Assembly: GCA_016794625.1 (NCBI GenBank)
Contig: JAEUGY010000018.1
Span: forward strand, 62,001 to 126,000
Length of the DNA: 64,000 nt
Direction of reading: 5' to 3'
Origin: Opitutaceae bacterium
GTDB lineage: Bacteria; Verrucomicrobiota; Verrucomicrobiia; Opitutales; Opitutaceae
Position numbers and translations under genes: made by a program. Every line of letters begins with the position of its first letter. Positions within the stretch are counted from its first letter, which is position 1. Below the pieces are notes generated by a model, which was not told the origin of the DNA, ran no database searches, and worked only from the letters and a program-made list of their open reading frames with translations. Below are positions 43,158 to 53,319 of the stretch, in pieces.

Positions 43158-44198
43158 CTACCTCGCGAACCAGCGCAAGGCGTGGCGGCGGACTGAATCG
43201 GCGAAGCGCAGCGTGTAGGGGTCGATCAGACGCCGGGTCACTTTTCCATCAGTCCGCAGGTACAGCCAGCCGTAGTCCCAGTTCCCGGAGCGGTAGACGA
43301 CGGGAATCCCGGGCCGGACCCGCACCACGGGCTGCGAGCCTGCGCTCAGCAGCTGGTCCTCGACGTAACAATAGGTCGCCCCGCAATGGACGAAGGTCTC
43401 ATGGCTACGCGGCGGCTCACCGGTCGGAAGGAGGTCGTCGCACAGCCCCTCAACCGCGACCTTGAGCTCGCAACCCTGCCGGAAAGCCTCGATGAGCGCA
43501 TCCCGCGAACCCGCGCGGGCCTCGCCCTCCGCGGTGTGGCTGTAGAGCTCGGTCCAGTCATCCCGTACAAGCCAGCGGTAGCTCTCGAACTCGTAGACGA
43601 AGTTGCGGCTCGGCGCGTTCGTCTCCGCGTCCCACTCATCCTCGAGCCGGTACTTGGGCATGTGGGGATCCTGCGCCGCCGGACCGGGGCCGCGCGCGCC
43701 CTCGCGCGGCGGGCCGCCGAGGTGGAGCCGCGCCAGCGCCTGCCGGCCGTCCTGATTGTACAGGAAGAGCGACAACGAGGGGGCCGGACCAAAGCCGTCA
43801 TCCAGCAGGATGATCGGCTGCCGCAGGTTGGCGACCGCCGCCACCCAGTTGTTCTCGATCAGGTGGACGATCCGCCAGTCCATCACCTCCTCGACGAGCG
43901 CGTGGTTGCTCGAACCGGGTTCAATGTGCTCGTGATGGTAGAACTGGGTCCGCAGGCGCAGATCCGCGCCCCCGCGGACCGCCCGCGCGAGCGCTTCCCA
44001 GTCGCCCTGCACTAGGGTGCGTGCGCGATCGAGCTCCACGACCGCGCGCCAGGCAGGCGCCAGCCCACGGGAAGGCGGCGCCGCCGGACCAACGATGGCG
44101 GCCGCCCCGCTCGCCACCTTCGGCGGCCCCAGCTCCGTGAGCAGCAGCGAGTTCTGGATAAACGCCTTCCGACCGGGATCGCGCAGCGGAGTTTCCAT
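43158..44198 (-). CDS. Hypothetical protein with an internal duplication
   Basis: 346 aa, soluble, no signal peptide, no family recognised. Two halves resemble each other: VQGDWEALARAVRGGADLRL (about residues 63-82) against RAGSRDALIEAFRQGCELKV (about 230-249), and further on FGPAPSLSLFLYNQDGRQAL against YRSGNWDYGWLYLRTDGKVT. So it is built from two repeats of roughly 120 residues joined by a Gly/Pro-rich linker. ATG 44198 is the natural start. It lies 56 bp after the RidA gene in the same orientation, so the two may be cotranscribed. No function is proposed. Confidence 0.75.
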   Translation of the reverse strand: METPLRDPGRKAFIQNSLLLTELGPPKVASGAAAIVGPAAPPSRGLAPAWRAVVELDRARTLVQGDWEALARAVRGGADLRLRTQFYHHEHIEPGSSNHALVEEVMDWRIVHLIENNWVAAVANLRQPIILLDDGFGPAPSLSLFLYNQDGRQALARLHLGGPPREGARGPGPAAQDPHMPKYRLEDEWDAETNAPSRNFVYEFESYRWLVRDDWTELYSHTAEGEARAGSRDALIEAFRQGCELKVAVEGLCDDLLPTGEPPRSHETFVHCGATYCYVEDQLLSAGSQPVVRVRPGIPVVYRSGNWDYGWLYLRTDGKVTRRLIDPYTLRFADSVRRHALRWFAR

Positions 44199-44254
44199 GG
44201 GCGAGCACGAGGAGAAGCGAGTCTGGCGACCGGCGCAAGAGCGCGGGGAGCGCG

Positions 44255-44695
44255 CTACCCCTTCACCTCGAAGATCGCCTCGACTTCGACGGCGGCGCCG
44301 GTGGGCAGCTGCGCGAAGCCGAGGGCGCTGCGGGCGTGGTAGCCATCGCCCTCCTTGCCGAAGATTTCGTGGAGGAGGTCGGAGCAGCCATTGATGACGA
44401 GGTGCTGGTCGGTGTACTCGAGCGTCGAGTTCACGCAGCCGAGGACCTTGATCACCCGCAGGCCGTCGAGGGTGCCATGGGTGTTCCAGACGGAGTTCAG
44501 GATCTTCTCCGCGCAGTTCCGCGCCGCCGCGTAGCCGGCCTCGGTCGCGACCCCCGCGCCCAGCTTCCCTTTCAGATCACTGACATGACCGGAGGTGATG
44601 AGCTGATGACCGCTGCGGATGCACAGCTTCAGGTAACCCGGCGTTTGCTTCGCGAATGTGAGACCGAGGGACTCTGCTTTTTTCTGGGGGTTCAT
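44255..44695 (-). CDS. RidA family protein (YjgF/YER057c/UK114)
   Basis: Small trimeric-barrel protein, about 146 aa from ATG 44695 (MNPQKKAESL); a GTG three codons earlier is possible. RidA proteins hydrolyse reactive enamine/imine intermediates of PLP enzymes. Visible features: LITSGHVSDLKGKLGAG, AARNCAEKILNSVWNTHG and the C-terminal ARSALGFAQLPTGAAVEVEA. The classic RidA Arg (…R-x-A-V/T… before QLP) appears as ARSALGFAQLP, so catalytic residues are plausibly kept; it belongs to the slightly longer subgroup with a ~15-residue N-terminal extension. Confidence 0.9.
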   Translation of the reverse strand: MNPQKKAESLGLTFAKQTPGYLKLCIRSGHQLITSGHVSDLKGKLGAGVATEAGYAAARNCAEKILNSVWNTHGTLDGLRVIKVLGCVNSTLEYTDQHLVINGCSDLLHEIFGKEGDGYHARSALGFAQLPTGAAVEVEAIFEVKG

Positions 44696-44873
44696 GGTTG
44701 TCACCCAGCAATGAACAAAGCCCGCGTTATGGAAATGAAAACCTGCGCGCCACGCGCGCGATTAATGGCTATCGGTTAATGGTTATTGGGGGGACCGGCG
44801 CGGGCGGCTGGCCGGTTGGAGACCGGAGACGGGAGGCCGAAGACAGGAGGAGGAGGCCGGGGCCGGAAAGGGT

Positions 44874-44933
44874 CATGCCGTAACCCGTTACGTTTCCCGA
44901 CGTTCAAAGCCGGATGTAACCTGTAACGGCATG
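44874..44933. repeat. Imperfect inverted repeat, 20-bp arms
   Basis: CATGCCGTAACCCGTTACGT (44874-44893) pairs with 44914-44933 in inverted orientation at 16 of 20 positions, spacer 20 bp. It could form a long hairpin at the 5' side of the RidA gene or be a decayed mobile palindrome like its neighbour. Confidence 0.6.
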
Positions 44934-44976
44934 AGCCCGTTTCAGAGCCCTGGATGGTTTTGGGTCCACAATCAGG

Positions 44977-45093
44977 GAGTCAGCCCCGAATGGCACTTCG
45001 TTAGCGCGCTCGGTCGACTCCGATTCGCTCGTAGGCGACGCGGATGTCGCGACGATCAAGGCCCTTAACTAAGCGCCATTCGGGGCTGACTCC
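44977..45093. mobile_element. 117-bp MITE-like element with perfect 19-bp terminal inverted repeats
   Basis: GGAGTCAGCCCCGAATGGC at 44977-44995 is repeated exactly inverted at 45075-45093. Inside, the minus strand keeps a short open stretch reading LVKGLDRRDIRVAYERIG before a stop, resembling the C-terminal tail of a protein. This is the structure expected of a miniature element derived from an insertion sequence by internal deletion. No transposase is present in the window, and no clear target-site duplication is visible, so a REP-type palindrome is an alternative. Confidence 0.55.
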
Positions 45094-45109
45094 TTTGCCC
45101 TTTGCCCAA

Positions 45110-45532
45110 TCAAGGACTGTTTGAACGATCGTTGGGCTTCGTTTGCTCAGTTGTCGCAAAAACTGAATACTTGTTGTGATGAATCGAGGCTGATTTCAGT
45201 TGGTCGCGCGACTGGCTGAGGGAGGACAGCGTGTGCAGGTCGCCGGAGATGAGCGCTTCCTTCTTGGCGCGGGTCCAGTGTTTGAGCTGGGTTTCGCGCT
45301 GGCGGGCTTGGGTGAACGTCGCACAGGGCTCGAGCCGGAGGAGAGCGACCGGCGGGTCCAGGGCGGTGGTCCGGCCAGCGCGACCGGAAGCGTGGTCGTC
45401 CAGCCGCTGTTCCAGATCGAGGGTGGATCCGATGTAAAGGACACCGGATTGGAGTCGGAGAAGGTAGACCACCGGGGTGCCCCGGGAAAGGGTGGGGATG
45501 AGGCGGAGGGCTGCGGAGAACAAAGGGTTCAT
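45110..45532 (-). CDS. GIY-YIG nuclease superfamily protein
   Basis: Small UvrC/YhbQ-type GIY-YIG endonuclease domain protein, about 140 aa from ATG 45532 (MNPLFSAALR). Motifs: VVYLLRLQSGVLYIGSTLDL (the GIY..YIG pair is VYL..LYIG), catalytic Arg in DLEQRLDDH, and the later Glu in QRETQLKHWTRAKKEALI. Standalone proteins of this type are widespread, of unproven function (DNA nicking or repair). It ends 16 bp before the MITE-like element. Confidence 0.86.
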   Translation of the reverse strand: MNPLFSAALRLIPTLSRGTPVVYLLRLQSGVLYIGSTLDLEQRLDDHASGRAGRTTALDPPVALLRLEPCATFTQARQRETQLKHWTRAKKEALISGDLHTLSSLSQSRDQLKSASIHHNKYSVFATTEQTKPNDRSNSP

Positions 45533-45921
45533 GGGTGGCGGGAGGAGCATGCGGGTGGAGGTGCAGTAAACGCAATGAAATTGCGAGTAGTGTGCTTTGA
45601 AGACCCGCGCAGGTCTTTGGGTGGAGGGGGGGACGTACGAAACCCAGGAAACCCACGAACCTTCGAACCTTCGACGTGCTCAGGGCCTTCGGCCTGCGGT
45701 CTACGGTTGCCTCAAGTATTTCGGCTCACGGTGGTTTTGGGGCCATCTCCGGAATTCGAGCCAGGGACACCGCCTCGAGGGATCGAGGCAACCGTGGCGG
45801 GCCCGTTCGACGCGCTGCGCTTGCTCAGGGCCATTCGACGCGCGAGGAGCCGTTTGGGCTTTCTTCCTTGTCTGGAATCGTCTCGCCGGCCGCAGGCCAT
45901 GAGCAAGCGTAGCGCGTCGAA
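45533..45921. other. Intergenic region with REP-like repeats next to tRNA-Gln
   Basis: 389 bp, no gene. Contains TTCGACGTGCTCAGGGC-type sequence at about 45670-45687 and a longer inverted repeat at 45807-45920 that reaches the 3' end of the tRNA gene. Confidence 0.6.
45807..45920. repeat. Inverted repeat abutting tRNA-Gln
   Basis: 21-bp arms at 45807-45827 and 45900-45920 match at 20 of 21 positions. A further 14-mer, GCCATTCGACGCGC at 45830-45843, is present inverted at 45912-45925 and includes the GCCA end of the tRNA. Together with the related TCGACGTGCTCAGGGC copy at 45671-45686 this looks like a REP-type cluster. Confidence 0.6.
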
Positions 45922-45995
45922 TGGCTGCCCGACATGGATTCGAACCATGACTAGGCGAGTCAAAGTCGCCTGTGCTACCATTACACCATCAGGCA
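45922..45995 (-). tRNA. trnQ: tRNA-Gln (anticodon UUG)
   Basis: 74 nt including an encoded CCA end. Acceptor stem TGCCTGA / TCGGGCA with discriminator G; D-arm GGTGTAATGGTAGCAC; anticodon stem GGCGA / TCGCC with loop CTTTGAC, giving anticodon TTG; T-arm CATGG-TTCGAAT-CCATG. No introns. The first bases past the CCA belong to the inverted repeat described separately. Confidence 0.95.
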
Positions 45996-46193
45996 GTGAT
46001 GGAAGGAAGGGTCACGGTGCCCTCTTTTGGGGGCTCGTCAAGGCCTGAGCAGAGGGGAGGAGACTTCGGCAATTCAGCCCTTGCGGGGGGGCGTCGGGGT
46101 GTTTTGTTGGGGCACGCTGGTGACCTTCCCCATGTTTCTGCACGGCCCGAACGCTCTTTTCCGTCTTTTGCCGGGCGGAGGCCTTTTGTTCTC

Positions 46194-47354
46194 ATGAGCG
46201 AGGCTGCCCCGGTCCCAGCGTCGGTGAATGCGTCTCCGCCGGCGTCGTCGCTGGAACCGCCGGCGGGTGCTCTCTCGCAGTGGGCCCTGATTCGTCGTCG
46301 GTTCTCCAAACATCGGCTCGCCGTGGCTTCGCTCTACTTGCTCGCCGTGCTCTACGCCCTGGCGGTGTTGGCGGAGTTCTTTGCGCCTTACTCACGTGAA
46401 TGGCGGGACTTGCAGCATCGTTATGCTCCTCCCCAGCTGCCACGGTTTTCAATCAAGGAGGGGTTCCATGTTCCGCGGATGATCGCGGTCAAAGATCCAA
46501 TCACTTACCGGATCAAGTACTTGGAGGACGTGGCCACGCCGCTGCGGCTGGGGTTCTTTGTGCGGGGGGAGCCTTATCGGCTGGCGGGCGTGATTCCTTG
46601 GGATCGGCACTTTTTCGGGTTAAAGGATCAGCGTCCGCTGGCGGACGGCAGTGTGCCCACCTTTTATTTTCTGGGGGCGGATCGTTTTGGTCAGGATGTG
46701 TTTTCGCGGCTGGTCTATGGCGCACGGGTCTCGCTCTCGGTCGGTCTGGTGTCCATCGCCGTCACGTTCGTTCTGGGGGTGGTGATCGGCGGGATTTCCG
46801 GCTACATGGGAGGGCAGGTCGACAATTTCATCCAGCGGCTGATCGAGGTGGTGAATGCGTTCCCGCACCTTCCGCTCTGGCTGGCCTTGGGCGCGGTGCT
46901 GCCGCCGGATTGGTCGTCGCTCTCCAGCTACTTTGCCATTACCCTGGTATTAAGCCTTTTGGGTTGGACAGGGCTGGCCCGGGTGGTGCGGGGCAAGATT
47001 CTGGCTTTACGCGAAGAGGACTATGCGGTGGCGGCGCGCCTGCTCGGAGCGTCTCACGGCCGGATCCTGTTTCGTCACCTGCTGCCGGGCTTCACCAGCC
47101 ATATCATCGTGGTTTTGACCATGAGTGTGCCGGCGATGATCCTGGGCGAGACGTCGTTGTCGTTTTTACAGGTGGGTCTGCGCGCACCGATCGTCAGCTG
47201 GGGCGTGATGTTGAATGACTGTCTGAGCATCCAAACTGTCGCCAACTACCCGTGGCTGTTGATGCCGGTGGTGCTGATTGTGCTGACGGTGCTGTGCTTC
47301 AATTTCCTCGGTGACGGCCTGCGGGATGCCGCCGATCCGTATTCGTCGCGCTGA
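46194..47354 (+). CDS. Peptide/oligopeptide ABC transporter permease (OppC/DppC-like)
   Basis: 386-aa inner-membrane subunit of a peptide (or oligosaccharide) importer. Start ATG 46194 ([10 protein letters not shown]); the earlier frame crosses the tRNA region and is rejected. N-terminal OppC_N helix ([21 protein letters not shown]), a periplasmic domain, then the BPD_transp_1 core with [20 protein letters not shown] and the EAA loop [20 protein letters not shown]. The periplasmic segment between the first two helices is long (about 130 residues), as in the extended OppC/YejE type. Its usual partners OppB and the binding protein OppA are absent from the window. Confidence 0.9.
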   Translation: MSEAAPVPASVNASPPASSLEPPAGALSQWALIRRRFSKHRLAVASLYLLAVLYALAVLAEFFAPYSREWRDLQHRYAPPQLPRFSIKEGFHVPRMIAVKDPITYRIKYLEDVATPLRLGFFVRGEPYRLAGVIPWDRHFFGLKDQRPLADGSVPTFYFLGADRFGQDVFSRLVYGARVSLSVGLVSIAVTFVLGVVIGGISGYMGGQVDNFIQRLIEVVNAFPHLPLWLALGAVLPPDWSSLSSYFAITLVLSLLGWTGLARVVRGKILALREEDYAVAARLLGASHGRILFRHLLPGFTSHIIVVLTMSVPAMILGETSLSFLQVGLRAPIVSWGVMLNDCLSIQTVANYPWLLMPVVLIVLTVLCFNFLGDGLRDAADPYSSR

Positions 47355-47367
47355 ACGCCGGTTCACC

Positions 47368-48498
47368 ATGCCCGTGCCGTCCCCGTCGTCTCCGTCCCCC
47401 GTGGTCGCTCCGCCATCCGGCCCCATTCTGGAGGTCACGGATCTGCGAACCCACTTCTTCACCGACGACGGGGTGCTGCCGGCGGTGGACGGCGTCACGT
47501 TCACCATTCCTCGGGGCAAGACCCTGGCGCTGGTCGGGGAGTCGGGTTGCGGCAAGTCGGTCACCAGTTACTCGATACTCCGGCTGATCCAGCGCCCGGG
47601 GCGGCTGGTGGGGGGGCGGATTCTGCTGCACTCGCAGCGCTCGGGCACGATCGACATCGCCGCGCTCGGCGAGGATGACGACCTGTTGTACCATGTGCGC
47701 GGCGGACTGGTGAGCATGATTTTCCAGGAACCCATGACCGCGCTGTCGCCCGTGCACACGGTGGGCGACCAGATCTGCGAGGCGATTCTCCTGCATCAGG
47801 ATGTGACGCCGGCGGAGGCGCGCCGGCGGGCGGTCGAGATGCTGCGCAAGGTGGGGGTGTCCGCCCCCGACCGGCGGATTGACCAGTATCCCCACGAACT
47901 CTCGGGTGGCATGCGCCAGCGCATCGTCATCGCGATGGCGCTGGTCTGCGATCCCGAGCTCCTGATCGCGGACGAGCCGACCACGGCGCTCGATGTCACC
48001 CTCCAGGCGCAGATCCTCAGCTTGATCAAGGGACTGCAGTCCGAGATGGGCTGCTCGGTGCTGTTGATCACCCATGATCTCGGGGTGGTGGCGCAGGCGG
48101 CCGATGAGGTGGCGGTGATGTACCTGGGACGGATCGTCGAGACCGGGTCGGTCCGCGCGTTGCTCAAGTCTCCACGCCATCCCTACACCCGTGGCCTGTT
48201 GAAGTCGCTGCCCTCGCTCAACCAGGGGCGCCGGCTCTGTTCGATCGCGGGCAGCGTACCTTCGCTGTCGGCGATTCCGGTGGGCTGTCCCTTCCACCCC
48301 CGTTGCGACCATGCCGTGGCGGGTCGCTGCGATGTCGGTGCGCCGCCGCCGCTCCGTTCCGTCGGGGCGGGCCATCAGGTGGCGTGTGTGCGGGCGGAAG
48401 AGCTGCCTCCGATGGCGTTCCATGCGCCTGCGGACGGCAGCCGTACCCCGACTTCGCCTCCTCGGTCGGCGGTGGATGACGGAGGCGTGAGCCCATGA
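47368..48498 (+). CDS. Peptide ABC transporter ATPase (OppD/DppD-like)
   Basis: 376 aa from ATG 47368 (MPVPSPSSPS), 13 bp after the permease stop. Walker A GESGCGKS, Q-loop IFQEPMTALSP, signature LSGGMRQR, Walker B LLIADEPTTALD and His-switch ITHDLG are intact. The C-terminal oligopeptide-transporter extension is present with its Cys-rich VGCPFHPRCDHAVAGRC. The last four bases overlap the next ATPase as ATGA. Energises import together with the partner ATPase. Confidence 0.93.
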   Translation: MPVPSPSSPSPVVAPPSGPILEVTDLRTHFFTDDGVLPAVDGVTFTIPRGKTLALVGESGCGKSVTSYSILRLIQRPGRLVGGRILLHSQRSGTIDIAALGEDDDLLYHVRGGLVSMIFQEPMTALSPVHTVGDQICEAILLHQDVTPAEARRRAVEMLRKVGVSAPDRRIDQYPHELSGGMRQRIVIAMALVCDPELLIADEPTTALDVTLQAQILSLIKGLQSEMGCSVLLITHDLGVVAQAADEVAVMYLGRIVETGSVRALLKSPRHPYTRGLLKSLPSLNQGRRLCSIAGSVPSLSAIPVGCPFHPRCDHAVAGRCDVGAPPPLRSVGAGHQVACVRAEELPPMAFHAPADGSRTPTSPPRSAVDDGGVSP

Positions 48499-49538
48499 AC
48501 GTGAGTGCTTCCGCGATGACGACCCCGCCTTCGCCCCCGCCGGCGCCCGAGCCGCTTGTGCGGGTGCGCGGGCTGTGCAAGTATTTCCCGATCCGAGGCA
48601 AGGGCATCTTGAGCAAGGTGGTGGCGACGGTTCGGGCGGTGGACGATCTCAACTTTGACTTGTTCCCCGGGGAAACCCTCGGGCTGGTGGGCGAGTCGGG
48701 CTCGGGCAAGACCACGGCGGCCCGGTGCTTGCTTCGGGCCTTGGATCCCACCGCCGGTGACGTGTTGTTCCGCACGCCGGGGGGCGCCACGGTGAACCTG
48801 GCGACCCTGCCGGAGCGGGCGTTGAAACCTCTGCGCCCGCACCTGCAGATGATCTTCCAGGACCCCTATTCCTCGCTCAACCCACGGATGACCGTCGGGG
48901 AGATCGTGGCGGAGCCGCTCCTGATTCACCGCATGGGCACGCGGCGCGAGCAGGAAGAGCGGGTGGTCGACATCCTGCGCCGGGTCGGACTCAAGGCGGA
49001 GCACCGAACCCGTTATCCTCACGCGTTTTCCGGGGGACAGCGCCAGCGGATTGGCATCGCGCGGGCGTTGATCATGCGCCCCTCGTTCATCGTGGCGGAC
49101 GAGGCGGTTTCGGCGCTCGATGTCTCCGTGCAGGCCCAGGTGCTCAACCTGCTCAAGGATCTGCAGGAGGAGTTCAAACTCACCTACCTCTTCGTTGCCC
49201 ATAATCTCGACGTAGTCAGGCACTTCTGTGATCGGGTGGCCGTGCTGTACGCGGGCCGGGTGGTGGAGTTGGCGCCGGCCGCGGAGCTTTTTAGCCAGCC
49301 CAAACACCCCTATACCCGGGCTCTGTTGTCGGCGGTGCCGTGGCCGGATCCGGATGTCCGCATGCGCTTTGACGTACCCGGGGAAGTGGCCGATCCGAGC
49401 CGGTTGCCGTCAGGGTGCGCGTTTCACCCGCGCTGTCCGGCCTGTTTCGGGCCGTGCAAGACACAGCGTCCGGAATTGAAGCGATTGTCTCCGACCTTCG
49501 TTCAAGTCGCCTGCCATTTACACTCGCCGGCCGATTGA
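48495..49538 (+). CDS. Peptide ABC transporter ATPase (OppF/DppF-like)
   Basis: 347 aa. Walker A GESGSGKTT, IFQDPYSSLNPRMTVG, signature FSGGQRQR, Walker B FIVADEAVSALD and VAHNLDVVRHFCDRVAVLYAG; C-terminal extension SGCAFHPRCPACFGPC. The start ATG 48495 overlaps the OppD stop (ATGA), so translation is coupled. The usual Walker-B extension DEPTSALD reads DEAVSALD, common in this family. Followed after 22 bp by the Dabb gene. Confidence 0.93.
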   Translation: MNVSASAMTTPPSPPPAPEPLVRVRGLCKYFPIRGKGILSKVVATVRAVDDLNFDLFPGETLGLVGESGSGKTTAARCLLRALDPTAGDVLFRTPGGATVNLATLPERALKPLRPHLQMIFQDPYSSLNPRMTVGEIVAEPLLIHRMGTRREQEERVVDILRRVGLKAEHRTRYPHAFSGGQRQRIGIARALIMRPSFIVADEAVSALDVSVQAQVLNLLKDLQEEFKLTYLFVAHNLDVVRHFCDRVAVLYAGRVVELAPAAELFSQPKHPYTRALLSAVPWPDPDVRMRFDVPGEVADPSRLPSGCAFHPRCPACFGPCKTQRPELKRLSPTFVQVACHLHSPAD

Positions 49539-49560
49539 TTTCGCTCCTCCTTTTCCCTCC

Positions 49561-49860
49561 ATGCTCGTCCATACTGTCTTTTTCTGGCTCAAACCCGAAC
49601 TCACGGCCGAACAACGCGCCGATTTTCGCCGCGGCGTGGAATCGCTGGCGACCATTGCGGCCACCGAAAAGGTCTACGTCGGCACCCCGGCGGGCGTGCC
49701 GGATCGCCCCATCATCGACAAGACGTTTGCAGTGGGGCTGACCGTCATCTGCAAAGATGTGGCGGCGCACAATGCGTACCAGGTAGATCCCATCCATCTC
49801 GCTTTCATTGAGCGGTTTAAGCCCTATTGGTCTCGGGTGCAGATCTACGACGCCGAGTGA
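49561..49860 (+). CDS. Dabb-domain (stress-responsive A/B barrel) protein
   Basis: 99-aa ferredoxin-like dimeric alpha/beta barrel protein. Family features: HTVFFWLKPELTAEQ at the N-terminus, an internal GLTVICKDVAAHNAYQVDP and HLAFIERFKPYW near the end. Some Dabb proteins bind or cyclise small molecules, others are of unknown role. It lies 22 bp after the OppF stop and probably belongs to the same transcript; why it is linked with the transporter is not evident. Confidence 0.88.
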   Translation: MLVHTVFFWLKPELTAEQRADFRRGVESLATIAATEKVYVGTPAGVPDRPIIDKTFAVGLTVICKDVAAHNAYQVDPIHLAFIERFKPYWSRVQIYDAE

Positions 49861-50128
49861 GCGTGGGCGGGGGACGGCGGACTGAGGGCTAAGTAGTATT
49901 CCGACGCGGTTTCCGCGTTGAAGTCCCTCAGGTTCATTCGGGAAGCGACGATGTGGAAGGTGGCTGGGTGTGCGCGGGTGGCGCGCGCGGCCGGGCCACA
50001 CCATGTTTTCGCACAACACCTTTACGACTTCCAATTCTGCCTGGGCGGTGGTTCGCCACTACCCTGGGACCGCTGCGGGTGGTTGGGTCGCGGTCCGGGA
50101 GCCGAGCGTGAAGGGGAGTTGAACCACC

Positions 50129-51597
<1,469 letters not shown>

Positions 51598-51601
<4 letters not shown>

Positions 51602-53319
51602 GCAGCGCCCCGACCCTTCCGTCCCGCGCTCCCGACTCCGACGACGCCATCATGGCGTTGCGGCGCGAGCGCATCCTCACCGCCACCGGCCTTGCCGCCG
51701 AGCAGTTCTTGAGCGAGTCGAACCACCGGACCGCCTTCCAGACCGCCCTCCGTCTCCTGGGGGAGGCGACCGCAGTCAGCCGGGTGTACGTCTTTCAATC
51801 CGTGCCCGGCGAAAAGGGTGACTCGCTTTGGAGCCAGCGCCATGAATGGTGCGCCGAGGGCATTGCTCCGCAGATCGACAACCCCGACCTGCAGAATCTC
51901 TCGATGGCCGAGGCCGGGTTTTCGCGCTGGCTGCGGGAGCTGGAAGCCGGCCGGGCGGTGTACGGCCCGGTGCGCGAATTTCCCCAATCGGAGCAACCGG
52001 TGTTGCTGGCCCAGCAAATTCGCTCGCTCGTGGTCATGCCGGTCCAGGTGCATGGCCGGCTCTGGGGCATGATCGGCTTCGACGACTGCACGACCGAGCA
52101 GGGGTGGAACGAGGCGATTGTCAGCTGCCTGCGCGTCGCCGCCCGGGTGCTGGGCGCGGCGTATGAAAGAATCGATTACAAGACGCACCGGGACCACCTG
52201 CTCGAGGATTATCAGCTCCTGCTCAACAGCGTGCGGGAGGTCATTTTCCGCGTGGGCGACCAGGGCAGCTGGTCCTTCCTCAGCCCGGCTTGGGCCGAGC
52301 TCACCGGGTGGTCCATTGTCGAAAGTCTGGGACGACCCTGCACGGACTTCATCGATCCGGAGTTTCTGGACACCGCCCGTGCGGAGATGGGCAGTCTGTT
52401 CATGGGACAGGTTGAAACGTCGCGCTGGGAGGGCCGACTGCTGCTGGCCCGCGGGGGCAGCCGATGGTTTGTGGTCAATTCCCGACGCCTGCCGCAGGCG
52501 CCAGGACGGGGAGTCGAGATTGTCGGCACGCTGATCGATGTCGACGATGCGAAGCGGGCGGAGCTCGCCCTGATCGAAGCCAAGCGGGCGGCCGAGGCGG
52601 CCAACCGCGCGAAGAGTGAGTTTCTGTCCACGATGAGCCACGAGCTCCGGACTCCGTTGAACGCGGTGATCGGCCTGACCGAATCCCTGATCGAGGACGG
52701 CGCCGCCCTCGAGCCGGTACGGACGCAGCGCTACCTGGAAATCATCCATCGCAGCGGCAAACAGCTTCTGGCCCAGATCAACGACGTGCTCGACCTCGCC
52801 CGCATCGAGGCGGGACAGATTCGTCTCGCGCTGACACATCTCGATCTCTCGAACGTGGGAGCCTCGGTGGTTGAGGTCCTCCGGCGGACCGCCGAAGCGA
52901 AACGCCTGCAGCTCACCTTCGTGCGCTCGCCGGCTCCGGTGCTGGTCATGGCCGACGAACGGCTGCTGCGCCAGGTGCTGAACAACCTCATTAGCAACGC
53001 CATCAAGTTCACACCGGAGGGCGGTGCGATCACGGTCGGGGCGACCACCCCGCGTCCGGACGTGGCCGCGATTGCGGTGAGCGACACCGGCATCGGGATG
53101 CCGCCGGAGAAGCTGGCGATGCTCTTCAAGCCCTTCTCGCAGCTCGATTCGTCACTTTCCCGCAAATACGGTGGCACCGGGCTGGGCCTGACCCTGGTCG
53201 ACCGACTGGTCCGCCTGCACGGCGGAACCGTCGAGGTGACAAGCGAGCCCGGCCGGGGCAGCACCTTCCAGGTCGAGCTGCCGGCGGGCGCCGTTCCTGC
53301 CCAATCTCTCACGCCATGA
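51598..53319 (+). CDS. GAF-PAS sensor histidine kinase
   Basis: 573 aa, no membrane segments. A GAF-like domain occupies roughly residues 30-190 ([38 protein letters not shown]), a PAS domain about 200-320 ([25 protein letters not shown]), then HisKA with H348 in [13 protein letters not shown] and a complete HATPase ([29 protein letters not shown]). Fully canonical kinase. It overlaps its neighbours on both sides by ATGA, so all are coupled. The signal sensed is unknown. Confidence 0.93.

Larger units (their letters stand above)
44705..45109. other. Intergenic region with two palindromic elements
   Basis: 405 bp between RidA and the GIY-YIG gene. Contains an imperfect 20-bp palindrome (44874-44933) and an element with perfect 19-bp terminal inverted repeats (44977-45093), both listed separately. 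The first 165 bp are purine-rich and otherwise featureless. Confidence 0.6.

Noticed and set aside
44880..45100. CRISPR array suspected from closely spaced repeats
   Set aside because: The repeats are inverted, only two copies each, and no cas gene is present.
46020..46060. Promoter of tRNA-Gln (minus-strand TTGACG)
   Set aside because: No acceptable -10 at 16-18 nt; the match may be accidental.
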